This document shows positions 8,270 to 15,258 of a stretch of 64,000 nt of DNA, piece by piece (position 1 is the stretch's first letter; every line of letters starts with the position of its first letter). The notes beneath the pieces were generated by a model that searched no databases, was not told the origin of the DNA, and saw only the letters and a program-made list of their open reading frames with translations. Where the stretch lies: the NCBI GenBank assembly GCA_045652245.1, contig JAZRTY010000023.1, positions 1-64,000 on the forward strand, written 5' to 3'. Both the position numbers and the translations under genes were made by a program. This DNA is from SIG622 sp045652245. GTDB lineage: Bacteria > Bacillota > Clostridia > Oscillospirales > CAG-382.

Positions 8270-8553
8270 GGCAGGCAACGGTTCATCGACAGCAACGACA
8301 GTTAACACCGGATACATCACGCAAATTAAATGCATCGCGCAAAGAAGCTTCCGTTCTAACACTCAGGGAAATCCATTGTCCGTATTGCGATTTCCTTGTG
8401 GAAAAAGTTTTTTCTGACATCACCGGTCACAAAATGGTCTATTGTCGCAAATGTAAAACGGAGTATCCAATCAATTTAGGTTATTTCCGTAGAATGAAGT
8501 CAAGGAAGATTGCTTGTCGCCCATTTGCTAATAGGGCGAGGCAAAAACGATAA
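8266..8553 (+). CDS. Small zinc-ribbon protein
   Basis: A 95-residue basic protein whose ATG overlaps the stop codon of the metallopeptidase, implying translational coupling. Two CxxC knuckles, CPYC and CRKC about 20 residues apart, flank DFLVEKVFSDITGHKMVY, a layout like the Mu Com-type or transcription-related zinc ribbons in mobile elements. The N-terminal 35 residues and the tail are Arg/Lys rich, consistent with nucleic-acid binding. Specific role unknown. Confidence 0.7.
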   Translation: MRQATVHRQQRQLTPDTSRKLNASRKEASVLTLREIHCPYCDFLVEKVFSDITGHKMVYCRKCKTEYPINLGYFRRMKSRKIACRPFANRARQKR

Positions 8554-8622
8554 TTTAATACTAAAGCTTACTTTTAATCGAGCAAGCGGAGAGAATCAGA
8601 GATAATCTGAGGAGACTGCCAA

Positions 8623-8687
8623 GCGCCGTACAAAGTCAGGTTGAATTACAGTATATCTGTATCAACCTGCTTTGACGGCGCTTTTTT
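8623..8687 (+). terminator. Large terminator hairpin with an alternative pairing partner
   Basis: A stem of about 25 bp runs from GCGCCGT (8623-8629) to ACGGCGC (8675-8681), with inner helices CAAAG/CTTTG, CAGGTTGA/TCAACCTG and TACAG/CTGTA, then T6. It ends the LexA-like operon. CCGTACAAAGT (8626-8636) can instead pair with ACTTTGTACGG (8699-8709), which would break the terminator. The same leader holds a small hairpin TCAGA/TCTGA at 8596-8610. Confidence 0.75.
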
Positions 8688-8715
8688 GTTGCTTGATTAC
8701 TTTGTACGGTGTTAG

Positions 8716-8752
8716 AAGTCCTTTTCCGACTTGGCTCGGGAAAGGACTTTTA
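8716..8752 (+). terminator. Second hairpin followed by a short T-run
   Basis: AAGTCCTTTTCC (8716-8727) pairs with GGGAAAGGACTT (8738-8749) with one wobble, then TTTT. It may be a second terminator or part of the leader of the sigma-like gene at 8846. The rest of 8753-8845 shows nothing but the RBS AAAGGAG (8831-8837). Confidence 0.55.
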
Positions 8753-8845
8753 TGTTATATGCCACTTGGCTCTGCTATCTCGCCCAATATCCGTAATCTC
8801 CACGTTTCTTATTTCACCCCAAGAAACGACAAAGGAGATTACAAA

Positions 8846-9400
8846 ATGTCAAAGAGATATTTGATATGGAAACACAAAATCACCAAGGGAGAAAACCCTG
8901 AATGGCTTGAATTGAGTGGCGTTGACTTCTTCCGTTTTTTCAATTCACCGGAGAGCGAGGGCCGCTATTTCATTTTACTTGATAATGATATCTGCCCTGA
9001 TGCAGACGTTCTCTACTTGGAAGCTACGGAAGAACAGTTCAAGGATTGGCTCAAAGAGCACGACCACCATCAGTATCTGAAAAAGTATAAGCCGAAAAAG
9101 AATGCCGTGTCGCTCGATGCACCGAGTGAGGACGATGAGACTTTATCGCTACATGACCTCGTTGCAGATCTTAGCGTCAATGTTGAAGCGGAAGTAATGA
9201 GTTCGGTAATGCTTGGCTTGCTTCCTATTGCAATCAACTCCCTAAACGAACTACTTCATGAAGCGATTATGCTGAAATACTTCAAATATCCTGATCTGTC
9301 TGATCGGCAAATTGCAGAGCTAATTTGCATTGAAGAAAAGGCTTTTGTGAAACGCAAAGAGCGAGCTCTAAAAAAACTTTTAGATTTTTTCAAAAAATAA
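8846..9400 (+). CDS. Sigma-factor-like protein (region 4-type HTH)
   Basis: A 184-residue protein from the ATG at 8846, 8 bp after AAAGGAG; an upstream in-frame TTG lies inside the terminator hairpin and is rejected. The N-terminal part is rich in aromatic and acidic residues (YLIWKHKITKGENPEWLEL). The C-terminal 60 residues (HEAIMLKYFKYPDLSDRQIAELICIEEKAFVKRKERALKKL) look like a sigma-70 region 4 helix-turn-helix. No region 2 is visible, so it may be a regulator rather than a working sigma factor. Such proteins recur in clostridial mobile elements. Confidence 0.6.
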   Translation: MSKRYLIWKHKITKGENPEWLELSGVDFFRFFNSPESEGRYFILLDNDICPDADVLYLEATEEQFKDWLKEHDHHQYLKKYKPKKNAVSLDAPSEDDETLSLHDLVADLSVNVEAEVMSSVMLGLLPIAINSLNELLHEAIMLKYFKYPDLSDRQIAELICIEEKAFVKRKERALKKLLDFFKK

Positions 9401-9434
9401 TGTCTCGAAATCGAAAATCCGTACCCAATGTAAA

Positions 9435-9740
9435 GTGAGAGAACAATCTCACCCAAAGGGATTTACGGAGATTCAGTTTTCTCAGAGTTTCAAAAACTCA
9501 AGGCTCCTTGAAAACTGAATAAACGAACATCAGGTACGTTCCTGTGACCCATGAGCCACGGCAGGCGGAGCGCCAAGACCTCGAAAGAGCGAGCGATCAA
9601 TCCGAATCCTGCGAGAGCCGGATTGCTACCGGCTTGGCCACGACTGACACAGGGTTAATGATACTTCCGTAATTCGCGGCCCGGCCATAATGAAGGCGGG
9701 GAGGTTAGATTCCTATGGAGCAGTCCGCAAGCTGCCGCCT
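9435..9740 (+). ncRNA. Candidate structured RNA between the sigma-like and MazF-like genes
   Basis: This gene-free stretch is GC-rich compared with its surroundings and folds well by eye. Visible helices: GTGAGA/TCTCAC (9435-9452); ATTCAGTTTTC (9471-9481) with GAAAACTGAAT (9510-9520), enclosing GAGTTT/AAACTC; a closing helix CCTGTG (9541-9546) with CACAGG (9648-9653); GCCA/TGGC; GCAGG (9561-9565) with CCTGC (9608-9612) around GGCG/CGCC and CTCG/CGAG; GCCGG/CCGGC (9617-9633); and AGGCGG (9694-9699) with CCGCCT (9735-9740). Together these give a multi-branched fold. I do not recognise a named family. It could be a separate RNA or the 5' leader of the MazF-like/ParB-like operon. Confidence 0.45.
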
Positions 9741-9788
9741 GATGTTTCCCTTACATAAAACGACGACACAAGACAAGGAGAAATCAAA

Positions 9789-10265
9789 ATGACTTATCAG
9801 GATAGATACAACAGTGAGAGGTATTTGGATATGACCGCCTACCTCGCACTTAGACATATTGAAAAACTGGAACGGAGGTCTCCCATGAAAGAAGATTGGA
9901 TTTACCGCCGTGGCGATGTGTATCTTGCAAACCTCGATCCTTACATAGGCTCCGAACAAGGTGGCACTCGTCCCGTAGTTGTTCTGCAAAACAACACTGG
10001 CAATTTCTTTTGCCCGACACTCATTGTTGCCCCCATTACTTCGCGCTGCTCTAAAAAAGCTAATTTGCCCATTCACTATTACGCCGAACATATTCATGGC
10101 TTGGACGTACCTGGCACTGTACTTCTGGAACAGATTAAAACCATCGATAAGCGCCGAGTTTGCAAGTATCTCGGCAGAATGAGCCGCAAGCAAATGGATG
10201 AGATCGGAGAAGTTATCGAAACCTCCCTCGGTCTTTATGTTCCCGAAGAAATGGAGGCACCCTAA
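9789..10265 (+). CDS. MazF/PemK-like protein with an N-terminal extension
   Basis: A 158-residue protein from the ATG at 9789 (AAGGAG upstream). Residues about 37-150 are a MazF/PemK fold: RRGDVYLANLDP, then GGTRPVVVLQNN and PTLIVAPITSR, covering the usual Arg and Thr/Ser catalytic positions of this endoribonuclease family. The first 32 residues are not part of the MazF fold. An ATG at 9885 has its own GGAGG (9873-9877), so a shorter 126-residue form is possible. No antitoxin gene of MazE type is adjacent; the downstream partner is a ParB-like gene joined by a TAATG overlap. It may be a toxin or a recruited regulator. Confidence 0.8.
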   Translation: MTYQDRYNSERYLDMTAYLALRHIEKLERRSPMKEDWIYRRGDVYLANLDPYIGSEQGGTRPVVVLQNNTGNFFCPTLIVAPITSRCSKKANLPIHYYAEHIHGLDVPGTVLLEQIKTIDKRRVCKYLGRMSRKQMDEIGEVIETSLGLYVPEEMEAP

Positions 10266-11191
10266 TGAGTCAGCTTCTTGCAATTGACCCGGAGTTTGAA
10301 GCAAGATGTCCTCCGCTAACTGATGAAGAATATCGGCAGCTTGAGGAAAACATCTTGGAGGAAGGGCTTGTCCTCATGCCCATAATCATCTGGAACAATA
10401 CCATTGTGGATGGTCACAACCGCTACAAGATTGCGATGGCCAATCCGGGCGTTGAATTCCGCACCCATGAAAAGGTCTTTGATAACCGTTATGAAGTCAT
10501 TTCGTGGATATGCAAGAACCAGCTCGGTCGGCGCAATCTAACCCCTCAGCAAAAGAAATATCTAATCGGACAGAGATATGATGCGGAGAAGCAGGCATAT
10601 GGTGCATCTGATGGATTTAGAGGAAATCAGCACGAATCTCTGGTAAGTGATCAATTTGGTCACTTACCAGAGATTAATAAAACTCGCAAGCGCATAGCTG
10701 ATGAGACTCATACCAGCGAGGGTTATGTTCAGCGGGCTGAATACTATGCCAAGGGCGTTGATGCTGCCGAAGAAGTGCTCCCGGGAATTAAAGATGACAT
10801 TCTTTCCGGTACGATAAAGCCAAGAGCTCCCGAAGTTGCCGCCATAGCTCGTGCGTCTCCTGAAAAACGCCTTGAAATGGCTGAACAGCTTCGTGAGCCA
10901 AGAGAGAAGCTGATGCCTATCAGCAAACCTCCTACCCAAAACCGTCGTAGGCAAGACTATACGGAGATAGACGAGATCTACGAAGATATGCTAGCCCAAG
11001 ATAAGACGGTCAATGAGGATGATATTCTGGAAACCATGCAGGCAGAGGTGCGAACCATGATTCGTGTCTGCGAAACTCTGTTCAAAGATTTTCCCCGGTT
11101 ACTTACCGACCAGCCCTACAAGACTAAGGTCTACGAAATCATGCAGGAACCCAAAATTTACATTCTAAAAATTGAAGGAGAGACAAAATGA
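10265..11191 (+). CDS. ParB-like protein (ParB N-terminal domain)
   Basis: A 308-residue protein whose ATG overlaps the preceding stop (TAATG). Residues 1-100 resemble the ParB N-terminal nuclease-like domain: LTDEEYRQLEENILEEGL, PIIIWNNTIVDGHNRYKIA and KNQLGRRNLT. A central HTH-like region (TRKRIADETHTSEGYVQRAEYY) follows, and the C-terminus is helical. Such proteins bind DNA in element partition or regulation. Codons for residues about 124-137 contain a 41-bp inverted repeat. The stop overlaps the next start. Confidence 0.75.
   Translation: MSQLLAIDPEFEARCPPLTDEEYRQLEENILEEGLVLMPIIIWNNTIVDGHNRYKIAMANPGVEFRTHEKVFDNRYEVISWICKNQLGRRNLTPQQKKYLIGQRYDAEKQAYGASDGFRGNQHESLVSDQFGHLPEINKTRKRIADETHTSEGYVQRAEYYAKGVDAAEEVLPGIKDDILSGTIKPRAPEVAAIARASPEKRLEMAEQLREPREKLMPISKPPTQNRRRQDYTEIDEIYEDMLAQDKTVNEDDILETMQAEVRTMIRVCETLFKDFPRLLTDQPYKTKVYEIMQEPKIYILKIEGETK
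10635..10675 (+). repeat. 41-bp near-perfect inverted repeat inside the ParB-like gene
   Basis: AATCTCTGGTAAGTGA (10635-10650) and TCACTTACCAGAGATT (10660-10675) are perfect 16-bp complements. The 9-nt centre TCAATTTGG extends the stem to 19 pairs with one G-U wobble and an ATT loop. The sequence still encodes an ordinary stretch of protein (ESLVSDQFGHLPEI). Confidence 0.9.
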
Positions 11192-11964
11192 GCGAAATTA
11201 CATCACTTTATGAAATGATGGCTCTGAATACCAATAAACTCGTTGTCCCCGAAACCTATCAGCGCAGATTGAACACCGAGCGTGTTGCATGTATCGTTGC
11301 CGAGTTTGACGAGCGCATCGCAAATGAACCGAAGGTCAGTTTCCGAAATGGAAAATATTATATTTTTGACGGCCAACATACTGTGGCTGCCAGAAAGCAG
11401 ATGAACGGTGGTAATGATCTGCTTATTCTCTGTAAGGTGTACCGTGACATTCCCGAAGATGAAGAAGCCCGTCTTTTTGCGGCACAGACCGGCAAATCTG
11501 CTCCACTGACCCCCAGTGCCAAACTCCGGGCCAATCTTCACGGCAATGACGCGAGGTCTCTTGCGTTCATTGATGCTACAGAGAAAGCAGGGCTGCATAT
11601 TGGTTATGAGCGTGCAATCGGCAAAGGGCGGATCACCTGCATCAATACCGCCTTTGCGGAGTTTAAGCGTACTGGGTCAGCTATATATACAGAAGCACTT
11701 ACGATCATGGAGAAAGCGTGGGAAGGTGCCCCCGAATCTCTTAGAGCAGAACTTCTCCAAGCAGTAATCCGTTTTGTTGAACTGTATCACAATGATTACA
11801 GCCGCAGCAGATTGATTACAAGACTCCGCGAAACCAATCCCAAGACACTCTACCTCGCCGGTATGAGTGATAAAACACTGAAGGGCAGAAAGAAATATGT
11901 CAATCTGATCCTGTGTATTTATAACGGAACAAGTAAGAAAGGTGCTCTCCCGGTCAAGTTCTGA
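11188..11964 (+). CDS. ParB/Srx-like domain protein (DUF6551-like)
   Basis: A 258-residue protein overlapping the previous gene by 4 bp (ATGA). The N-terminal part has the ParB-type core: VPETYQRRLN, FRNGKYYIFDGQHTVAARK and LLILCKVYRDIPEDEEA, where the DGQH motif replaces the DGxHR of ParB. The rest is helical and lacks an obvious HTH. Such proteins are common in clostridial integrative elements and phages next to ParB and MazF-like genes. Biochemical role uncertain. Confidence 0.7.
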   Translation: MSEITSLYEMMALNTNKLVVPETYQRRLNTERVACIVAEFDERIANEPKVSFRNGKYYIFDGQHTVAARKQMNGGNDLLILCKVYRDIPEDEEARLFAAQTGKSAPLTPSAKLRANLHGNDARSLAFIDATEKAGLHIGYERAIGKGRITCINTAFAEFKRTGSAIYTEALTIMEKAWEGAPESLRAELLQAVIRFVELYHNDYSRSRLITRLRETNPKTLYLAGMSDKTLKGRKKYVNLILCIYNGTSKKGALPVKF

Positions 11965-11976
11965 TGGGAGGGTTTT
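11945..11976 (+). terminator. Terminator overlapping the stop codon of the ParB-like operon
   Basis: CTCTCCC (11945-11951) pairs with GGGAGGG (11966-11972) with one wobble, followed by TTTTTG. The stem spans the TGA at 11962-11964. Confidence 0.6.
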
Positions 11977-11985
11977 TGTTTGTCC

Positions 11986-12045
11986 ATCGAAGCCAGAAAT
12001 CATGGGGCGAAAACATTGTTTTCGCCTCATTCTTGTGGCCTCGAT
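11986..12045 (+). other. Nested inverted repeat upstream of the excisionase-like gene
   Basis: An outer stem ATCGA-GCCA (11986-11995) with TGGC-TCGAT (12036-12045) encloses an inner 13-bp stem ATGGGGCGAAAAC (12002-12014) with GTTTTCGCCTCAT (12018-12030, one wobble). There is no T-run, so this is not a standard terminator. It may be a protein-binding site or RNA control element for xis/int. Confidence 0.5.
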
Positions 12046-12081
12046 ACAAGAGATTATTAATCTAACAGGAAGGAGTATTCA

Positions 12082-12315
12082 ATGGAACGATTACTTTCTA
12101 GAAAAGAAGCTGCATCTGTTCTTGGTATCAGCTTGGCAACGCTTGATGCAGCGCGCATGGATGGTCTCATTTCTTATGTTCAGTATGTCAATAATGGATG
12201 CGTGTATTTTACTGAGTTGGCGCTTCAAGAATATATCGCAAGATCTACTCATCGTGCTAAGCCTCGGGAAACCAATACAACCTACAGAAAACAGCGGACC
12301 AGAAGCAACCAGTAA
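12082..12315 (+). CDS. Excisionase-like HTH protein
   Basis: A 77-residue protein with AGGAAGGAG just upstream. Residues 1-55 are a MerR-superfamily/excisionase winged helix (LLSRKEAASVLGISLATLDAARMDGLISYVQY...VYFTELALQEYIA), and the tail is basic (RAKPRETNTTYRKQRTRSNQ). It lies 79 bp before an integrase gene, the usual xis-int layout. It should bias recombination toward excision by bending DNA near the attachment site. Confidence 0.8.
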   Translation: MERLLSRKEAASVLGISLATLDAARMDGLISYVQYVNNGCVYFTELALQEYIARSTHRAKPRETNTTYRKQRTRSNQ

Positions 12316-12394
12316 ATCGACATCATTGAGCAAATCGGTGTTCTCTGCGAAAATAATTGCACCACCATAATTCCATCGTAAGGAGGAGCCGAAG

Positions 12395-13609
12395 ATGGCT
12401 ACAAAAAGAAGAAAAATCCCTCGATATGGTACTGTAGAGATAAATGGAATCACATATTATAAGACCTATGTAGAAAATCTTGACGGGAAGCGTACTATTC
12501 TTTATGGAAAGACCCGTGAGGAACTGTATGACAAGGAACTGGATGCACTTGAGCGTATTGATAGTGCCACTTTCAGGCGAAAGTCTCCAACTGTCGCTGA
12601 ATATTGTGAAAAGTGGCTGCTTATGCAGTCAGCTCATGTGAGAACAACAACTTTAACGGATTACACTTCCAAGGTTCGCAGGCATATCATATCAGAACTG
12701 GGAGATAAGCGAATTGCTGAAGTGACGCCAGACGATATTCAGCTTGCATTAGTTTCGGTATCGAGTAAATCTGCATCCGTTTATAAGTCTGTTGTCATAC
12801 TATATAAGTCGATTTTCCGTGCAGCATTAGAAAGCCGAGTTATTGATGAAAACCCAACTCTCCACCTCACGCCTAAAGGCGGCGGTGTTCCTCAAAAAGA
12901 AAAACCGGCGCTGACAGATAGTCAAGTAGAAAGATTATTGGATGCTGTTCGTGGATTGCCACCATATGTGTTTATTATGCTTGGTCTCTATGCAGGGTTG
13001 CGACGAGAGGAAATACTGGCATTACAGTGGGATTCAGTTTATCTCGATACCCCAGCACCATATTTGACAGTGCGCAGAGCATGGCATACTGAGCATAATC
13101 GGCCAGTAATTCTGACTGAGCTGAAAACAAAGGCAGCAGAAAGAAATATCCCACTGCCTGTTTGTCTTGCGGACTGTTTGAAAGAAGCAAAAAAAGCGTC
13201 TACTGCCGAATATGTTGTTGCCAATCGGGATGGAGATCCGTTGTCTTACACACAATTTAAGCGTCTTTGGCAGTATGTTGTTACCAGAACAGTAAAGGAA
13301 CGAGCATATTATCGATATGAGGACGGAAAGCGAGTGAAACACACCGTCATGCCTGTTCTCGGAGAGAAGGCTGCGCATAACGGTAAAGTTATTTACAGTC
13401 TGGACTTTGAGGTTACCCCTCATTTGCTCAGACACACATACATTACGAACCTTATTCACTCGTCAGTTGACCCCAAAACCGTTCAATATCTTGCAGGACA
13501 CGAAAGCAGTAAAATAACTATGGATATATACGCAAAGGTGAAATATAATCGCCCTGACGAGCTTGTCGTTGCGCTGGGCAACATTTTTTCACAGTGGGAC
13601 AGCGTATAG
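12395..13609 (+). CDS. Tyrosine integrase, copy 1
   Basis: A 404-residue phage-type integrase. Residues 1-60 are an arm-binding AP2-like domain (YGTVEINGITYYKTYVENLDGKR). Residues about 65-165 are the SAM-like core-binding domain (PTVAEYCEKWLLMQ...YKSIFRAAL). The catalytic domain follows with Arg in YAGLRREEILALQW, HLLRH (the HxxR box), LAGHESSKITMD and the nucleophile Tyr379 in DIYAKVKY. All catalytic residues look intact. It is closely related to the integrase at 13739-14938 and is followed by its own terminator. Confidence 0.93.
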   Translation: MATKRRKIPRYGTVEINGITYYKTYVENLDGKRTILYGKTREELYDKELDALERIDSATFRRKSPTVAEYCEKWLLMQSAHVRTTTLTDYTSKVRRHIISELGDKRIAEVTPDDIQLALVSVSSKSASVYKSVVILYKSIFRAALESRVIDENPTLHLTPKGGGVPQKEKPALTDSQVERLLDAVRGLPPYVFIMLGLYAGLRREEILALQWDSVYLDTPAPYLTVRRAWHTEHNRPVILTELKTKAAERNIPLPVCLADCLKEAKKASTAEYVVANRDGDPLSYTQFKRLWQYVVTRTVKERAYYRYEDGKRVKHTVMPVLGEKAAHNGKVIYSLDFEVTPHLLRHTYITNLIHSSVDPKTVQYLAGHESSKITMDIYAKVKYNRPDELVVALGNIFSQWDSV

Positions 13610-13618
13610 ATTTTTTAC

Positions 13619-13655
13619 AAAGAGCGAGGACACACAGTCCTCGCTCTTTCTGTTT
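13619..13655 (+). terminator. Terminator between the two integrase genes
   Basis: A perfect 13-bp stem AAAGAGCGAGGAC (13619-13631) with GTCCTCGCTCTTT (13637-13649) and an ACACA loop, then a T-rich tract. It should separate transcription of the two integrases. Confidence 0.9.
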
Positions 13656-13738
13656 TCAATGCTCGACATCCTTGCTGCTTTCTTACTTTCCCCTCAAAAT
13701 ATACATATGAAAAAAGCAAGCTGGAAAGGAGCTTACAT

Positions 13739-14938
13739 ATGGCCAAGAGAACCAATAAAGTACCGGAATATGGTACGGTAGTCCGAAAGGGCAAGCAGTA
13801 TTACAGAACGCGCATTACAGACACCGACGGAAAACGAGTAGACCTGTATGCACTAACGCGAGAAGAGCTCTTCCAAAAAGAGCAGGAAGCGCGAGCACAG
13901 GTTGAGGATGCCATTTTCCGTCGAATGAATCCAACTGTCGCTGAATACTGTGAGAAGTGGTTGCTCATGCAATCTGCCACCGTGTCATCTGCAACATTAA
14001 AAGGATATTCTTCAAAAATAAAGAACTATATCATAAAGCCTCTGGGTGATATGTATTTGTCCGATGTAACATCGGATGATATTAAATTAGCACTTATCCC
14101 TGCGTCACAAAAATCGGCGTCTTTATATGCCGCCGTGAATATGTTGATAAAGTGCATCTTTTATTCAGCAGAAAGAAGTAAACTTATTGACTACAACCCT
14201 TCGGCAAATATCTCAGCAAAGGGTGGAACCCCCGCGAAAGACAAGGAAGCGCTAACCGATGAACAAGCAGAAAAACTATTAGATGCCATTAGAGGTCTTA
14301 GACCGTATGATTTTATCATGATCGGTTTATACGCAGGACTTCGTAGAGAAGAGATCTTAGCTCTGCAATGGGACTGTGTATTCCTGGATGCGTCCACCCC
14401 ATATATCTCTGTTCGTCGTGCATGGCGCACTGAGCACAACAGGCCAGTAGTAGATACAACTCTAAAATCTCCTGCAGCACGACGGGATATTCCCATTCCT
14501 AAATGCCTTGTGGACTGCCTACGTACAGCAAAAGCAAAATCCAATTCGCTGTATGTTATATCTGACACCAACGGTCAACCATTGTCCTATGCGCAGTTTC
14601 AGCGCCTCTGGAAGTATGTGACTGTAAGATCTACACAGGAAAGAACCTACTACAAATATGTAAACGGCCAGAGCATTAAATACACTGTTACCCCAATGCT
14701 TGGTGGAAGCCAGAAAAATAATCCCAAGATCGTTTATACGCTGGACTTTGCAGTTACTCCACACCAGTTGCGTCACACCTATATCACGAATTTACTCTAT
14801 GCCGGAGTTGATCCTAAAACCGTCCAGTATCTTGCTGGTCATGAAAACAGCAAAACAACTATGGACATCTATGCCAAAGTAAAGTATAATAAGCCAGAAG
14901 AACTTTTGAGTGTGGTCAATTCAGCCTTCAAACAGTGA
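13739..14938 (+). CDS. Tyrosine integrase, copy 2, next to the attachment site
   Basis: A 399-residue integrase with AAAGGAG 7 bp before the ATG. It has the same domain order as copy 1 and shares long identical blocks (PTVAEYCEKWLLMQSA, LYAGLRREEILALQWD, VDPKTVQYLAGHE). The catalytic set is complete: AGLRREE, HQLRH, LAGHENSKTTMD and Tyr378 in DIYAKVKY. It ends about 150 bp before the rpsI tail, so it is the likelier enzyme for this attachment site. Two full-length paralogues in tandem are unusual; they may work together, or one may have come from another element. Confidence 0.93.
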   Translation: MAKRTNKVPEYGTVVRKGKQYYRTRITDTDGKRVDLYALTREELFQKEQEARAQVEDAIFRRMNPTVAEYCEKWLLMQSATVSSATLKGYSSKIKNYIIKPLGDMYLSDVTSDDIKLALIPASQKSASLYAAVNMLIKCIFYSAERSKLIDYNPSANISAKGGTPAKDKEALTDEQAEKLLDAIRGLRPYDFIMIGLYAGLRREEILALQWDCVFLDASTPYISVRRAWRTEHNRPVVDTTLKSPAARRDIPIPKCLVDCLRTAKAKSNSLYVISDTNGQPLSYAQFQRLWKYVTVRSTQERTYYKYVNGQSIKYTVTPMLGGSQKNNPKIVYTLDFAVTPHQLRHTYITNLLYAGVDPKTVQYLAGHENSKTTMDIYAKVKYNKPEELLSVVNSAFKQ

Positions 14939-15002
14939 TTTCTGCCCTGTCAGATGCACCCCCCTTTTTTGAGTTAAAATATGGGGCAACTTTTTTGGGG
15001 AG

Positions 15003-15053
15003 ACCTTGAAAACCTGTGAAAAACCTCGAAAAACAGAGAAAAAGCGCAAAAAA
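15003..15053 (+). other. Phased A-tracts beside the attachment site
   Basis: Runs of A at 15009-15012, 15019-15023, 15029-15033, 15039-15043 and 15048-15053 are spaced about 10 bp apart, with partly repeated CCTnGAAAA units. Helically phased A-tracts cause intrinsic DNA curvature. The repeats could also be integrase arm sites. The remaining intergenic DNA, 14939-15002 and 15054-15084, shows no gene. Confidence 0.6.
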
Positions 15054-15084
15054 TCAAGTGCTTCGAGCACGGAAAGATGTACAG

Positions 15085-15132
15085 TACGGTCTCAAGGCTG
15101 CTCGTCGTGCACCGCAGTTTAGTAAGAGATAA
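15085..15132 (+). pseudogene. rpsI: 3' tail of rpsI (ribosomal protein S9) marking the right attachment site
   Basis: Codons 15085-15132 read YGLKAARRAPQFSKR followed by TAA, the conserved C-terminus of bacterial S9. There is no matching upstream S9 sequence: the frame before it reads VLRARKDVQ, without the preceding conserved block. This is what remains when an element inserts in the 3' end of rpsI and supplies a replacement end to the intact copy on the other side. The core of the attachment site should lie in this 48-bp segment. rpsI 3' ends are a recognised target for some streptococcal integrative elements. Confidence 0.85.
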
Positions 15133-15163
15133 TTTATCCCAACCGGGATTTATCAAAAAAATT

Positions 15164-15195
15164 ACAGCACTCACATTTGTGGGTGCTGTTTTCCT
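15164..15195 (+). terminator. Probable native rpsI operon terminator
   Basis: ACAGCACTCACA (15164-15175) pairs with TGTGGGTGCTGT (15178-15189), with one wobble, followed by TTTCC. It is 32 bp after the rpsI stop codon. Confidence 0.85.
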
Positions 15196-15258
15196 TTATA
15201 GAAAAATTCACATATTTGTGATATACTTATTTTGTAATTATACAAAGGAGCAACAAAT

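Larger units (their letters stand above)
1..15132. mobile_element. Right-hand part of an integrative element inserted at the 3' end of rpsI
   Basis: The right boundary is a displaced 3' tail of rpsI (15085-15132) followed by a strong terminator. Next to it on the left are two tyrosine integrase genes and an excisionase-like gene, then ParB-like, MazF-like, sigma-like, LexA-like and metallopeptidase genes typical of mobile-element maintenance modules. Neither an intact rpsI nor its usual partner rplM occurs in the window, so the left boundary lies before position 1. The surface-protein genes at 1-4870 would then be cargo. No relaxase, coupling ATPase or type IV secretion gene is visible here, so conjugative ability cannot be judged. 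The left extent and the inclusion of the surface genes are inference. Confidence 0.6.

Noticed and set aside
8672..8845. N-terminal extension of the sigma-like protein from a TTG
   Set aside because: It starts in the terminator hairpin, and a good RBS and ATG occur at 8831-8848.
13563..13781. A 72-codon frame between the integrases
   Set aside because: It spans the terminator and both integrase ends, with no RBS or homology signal.
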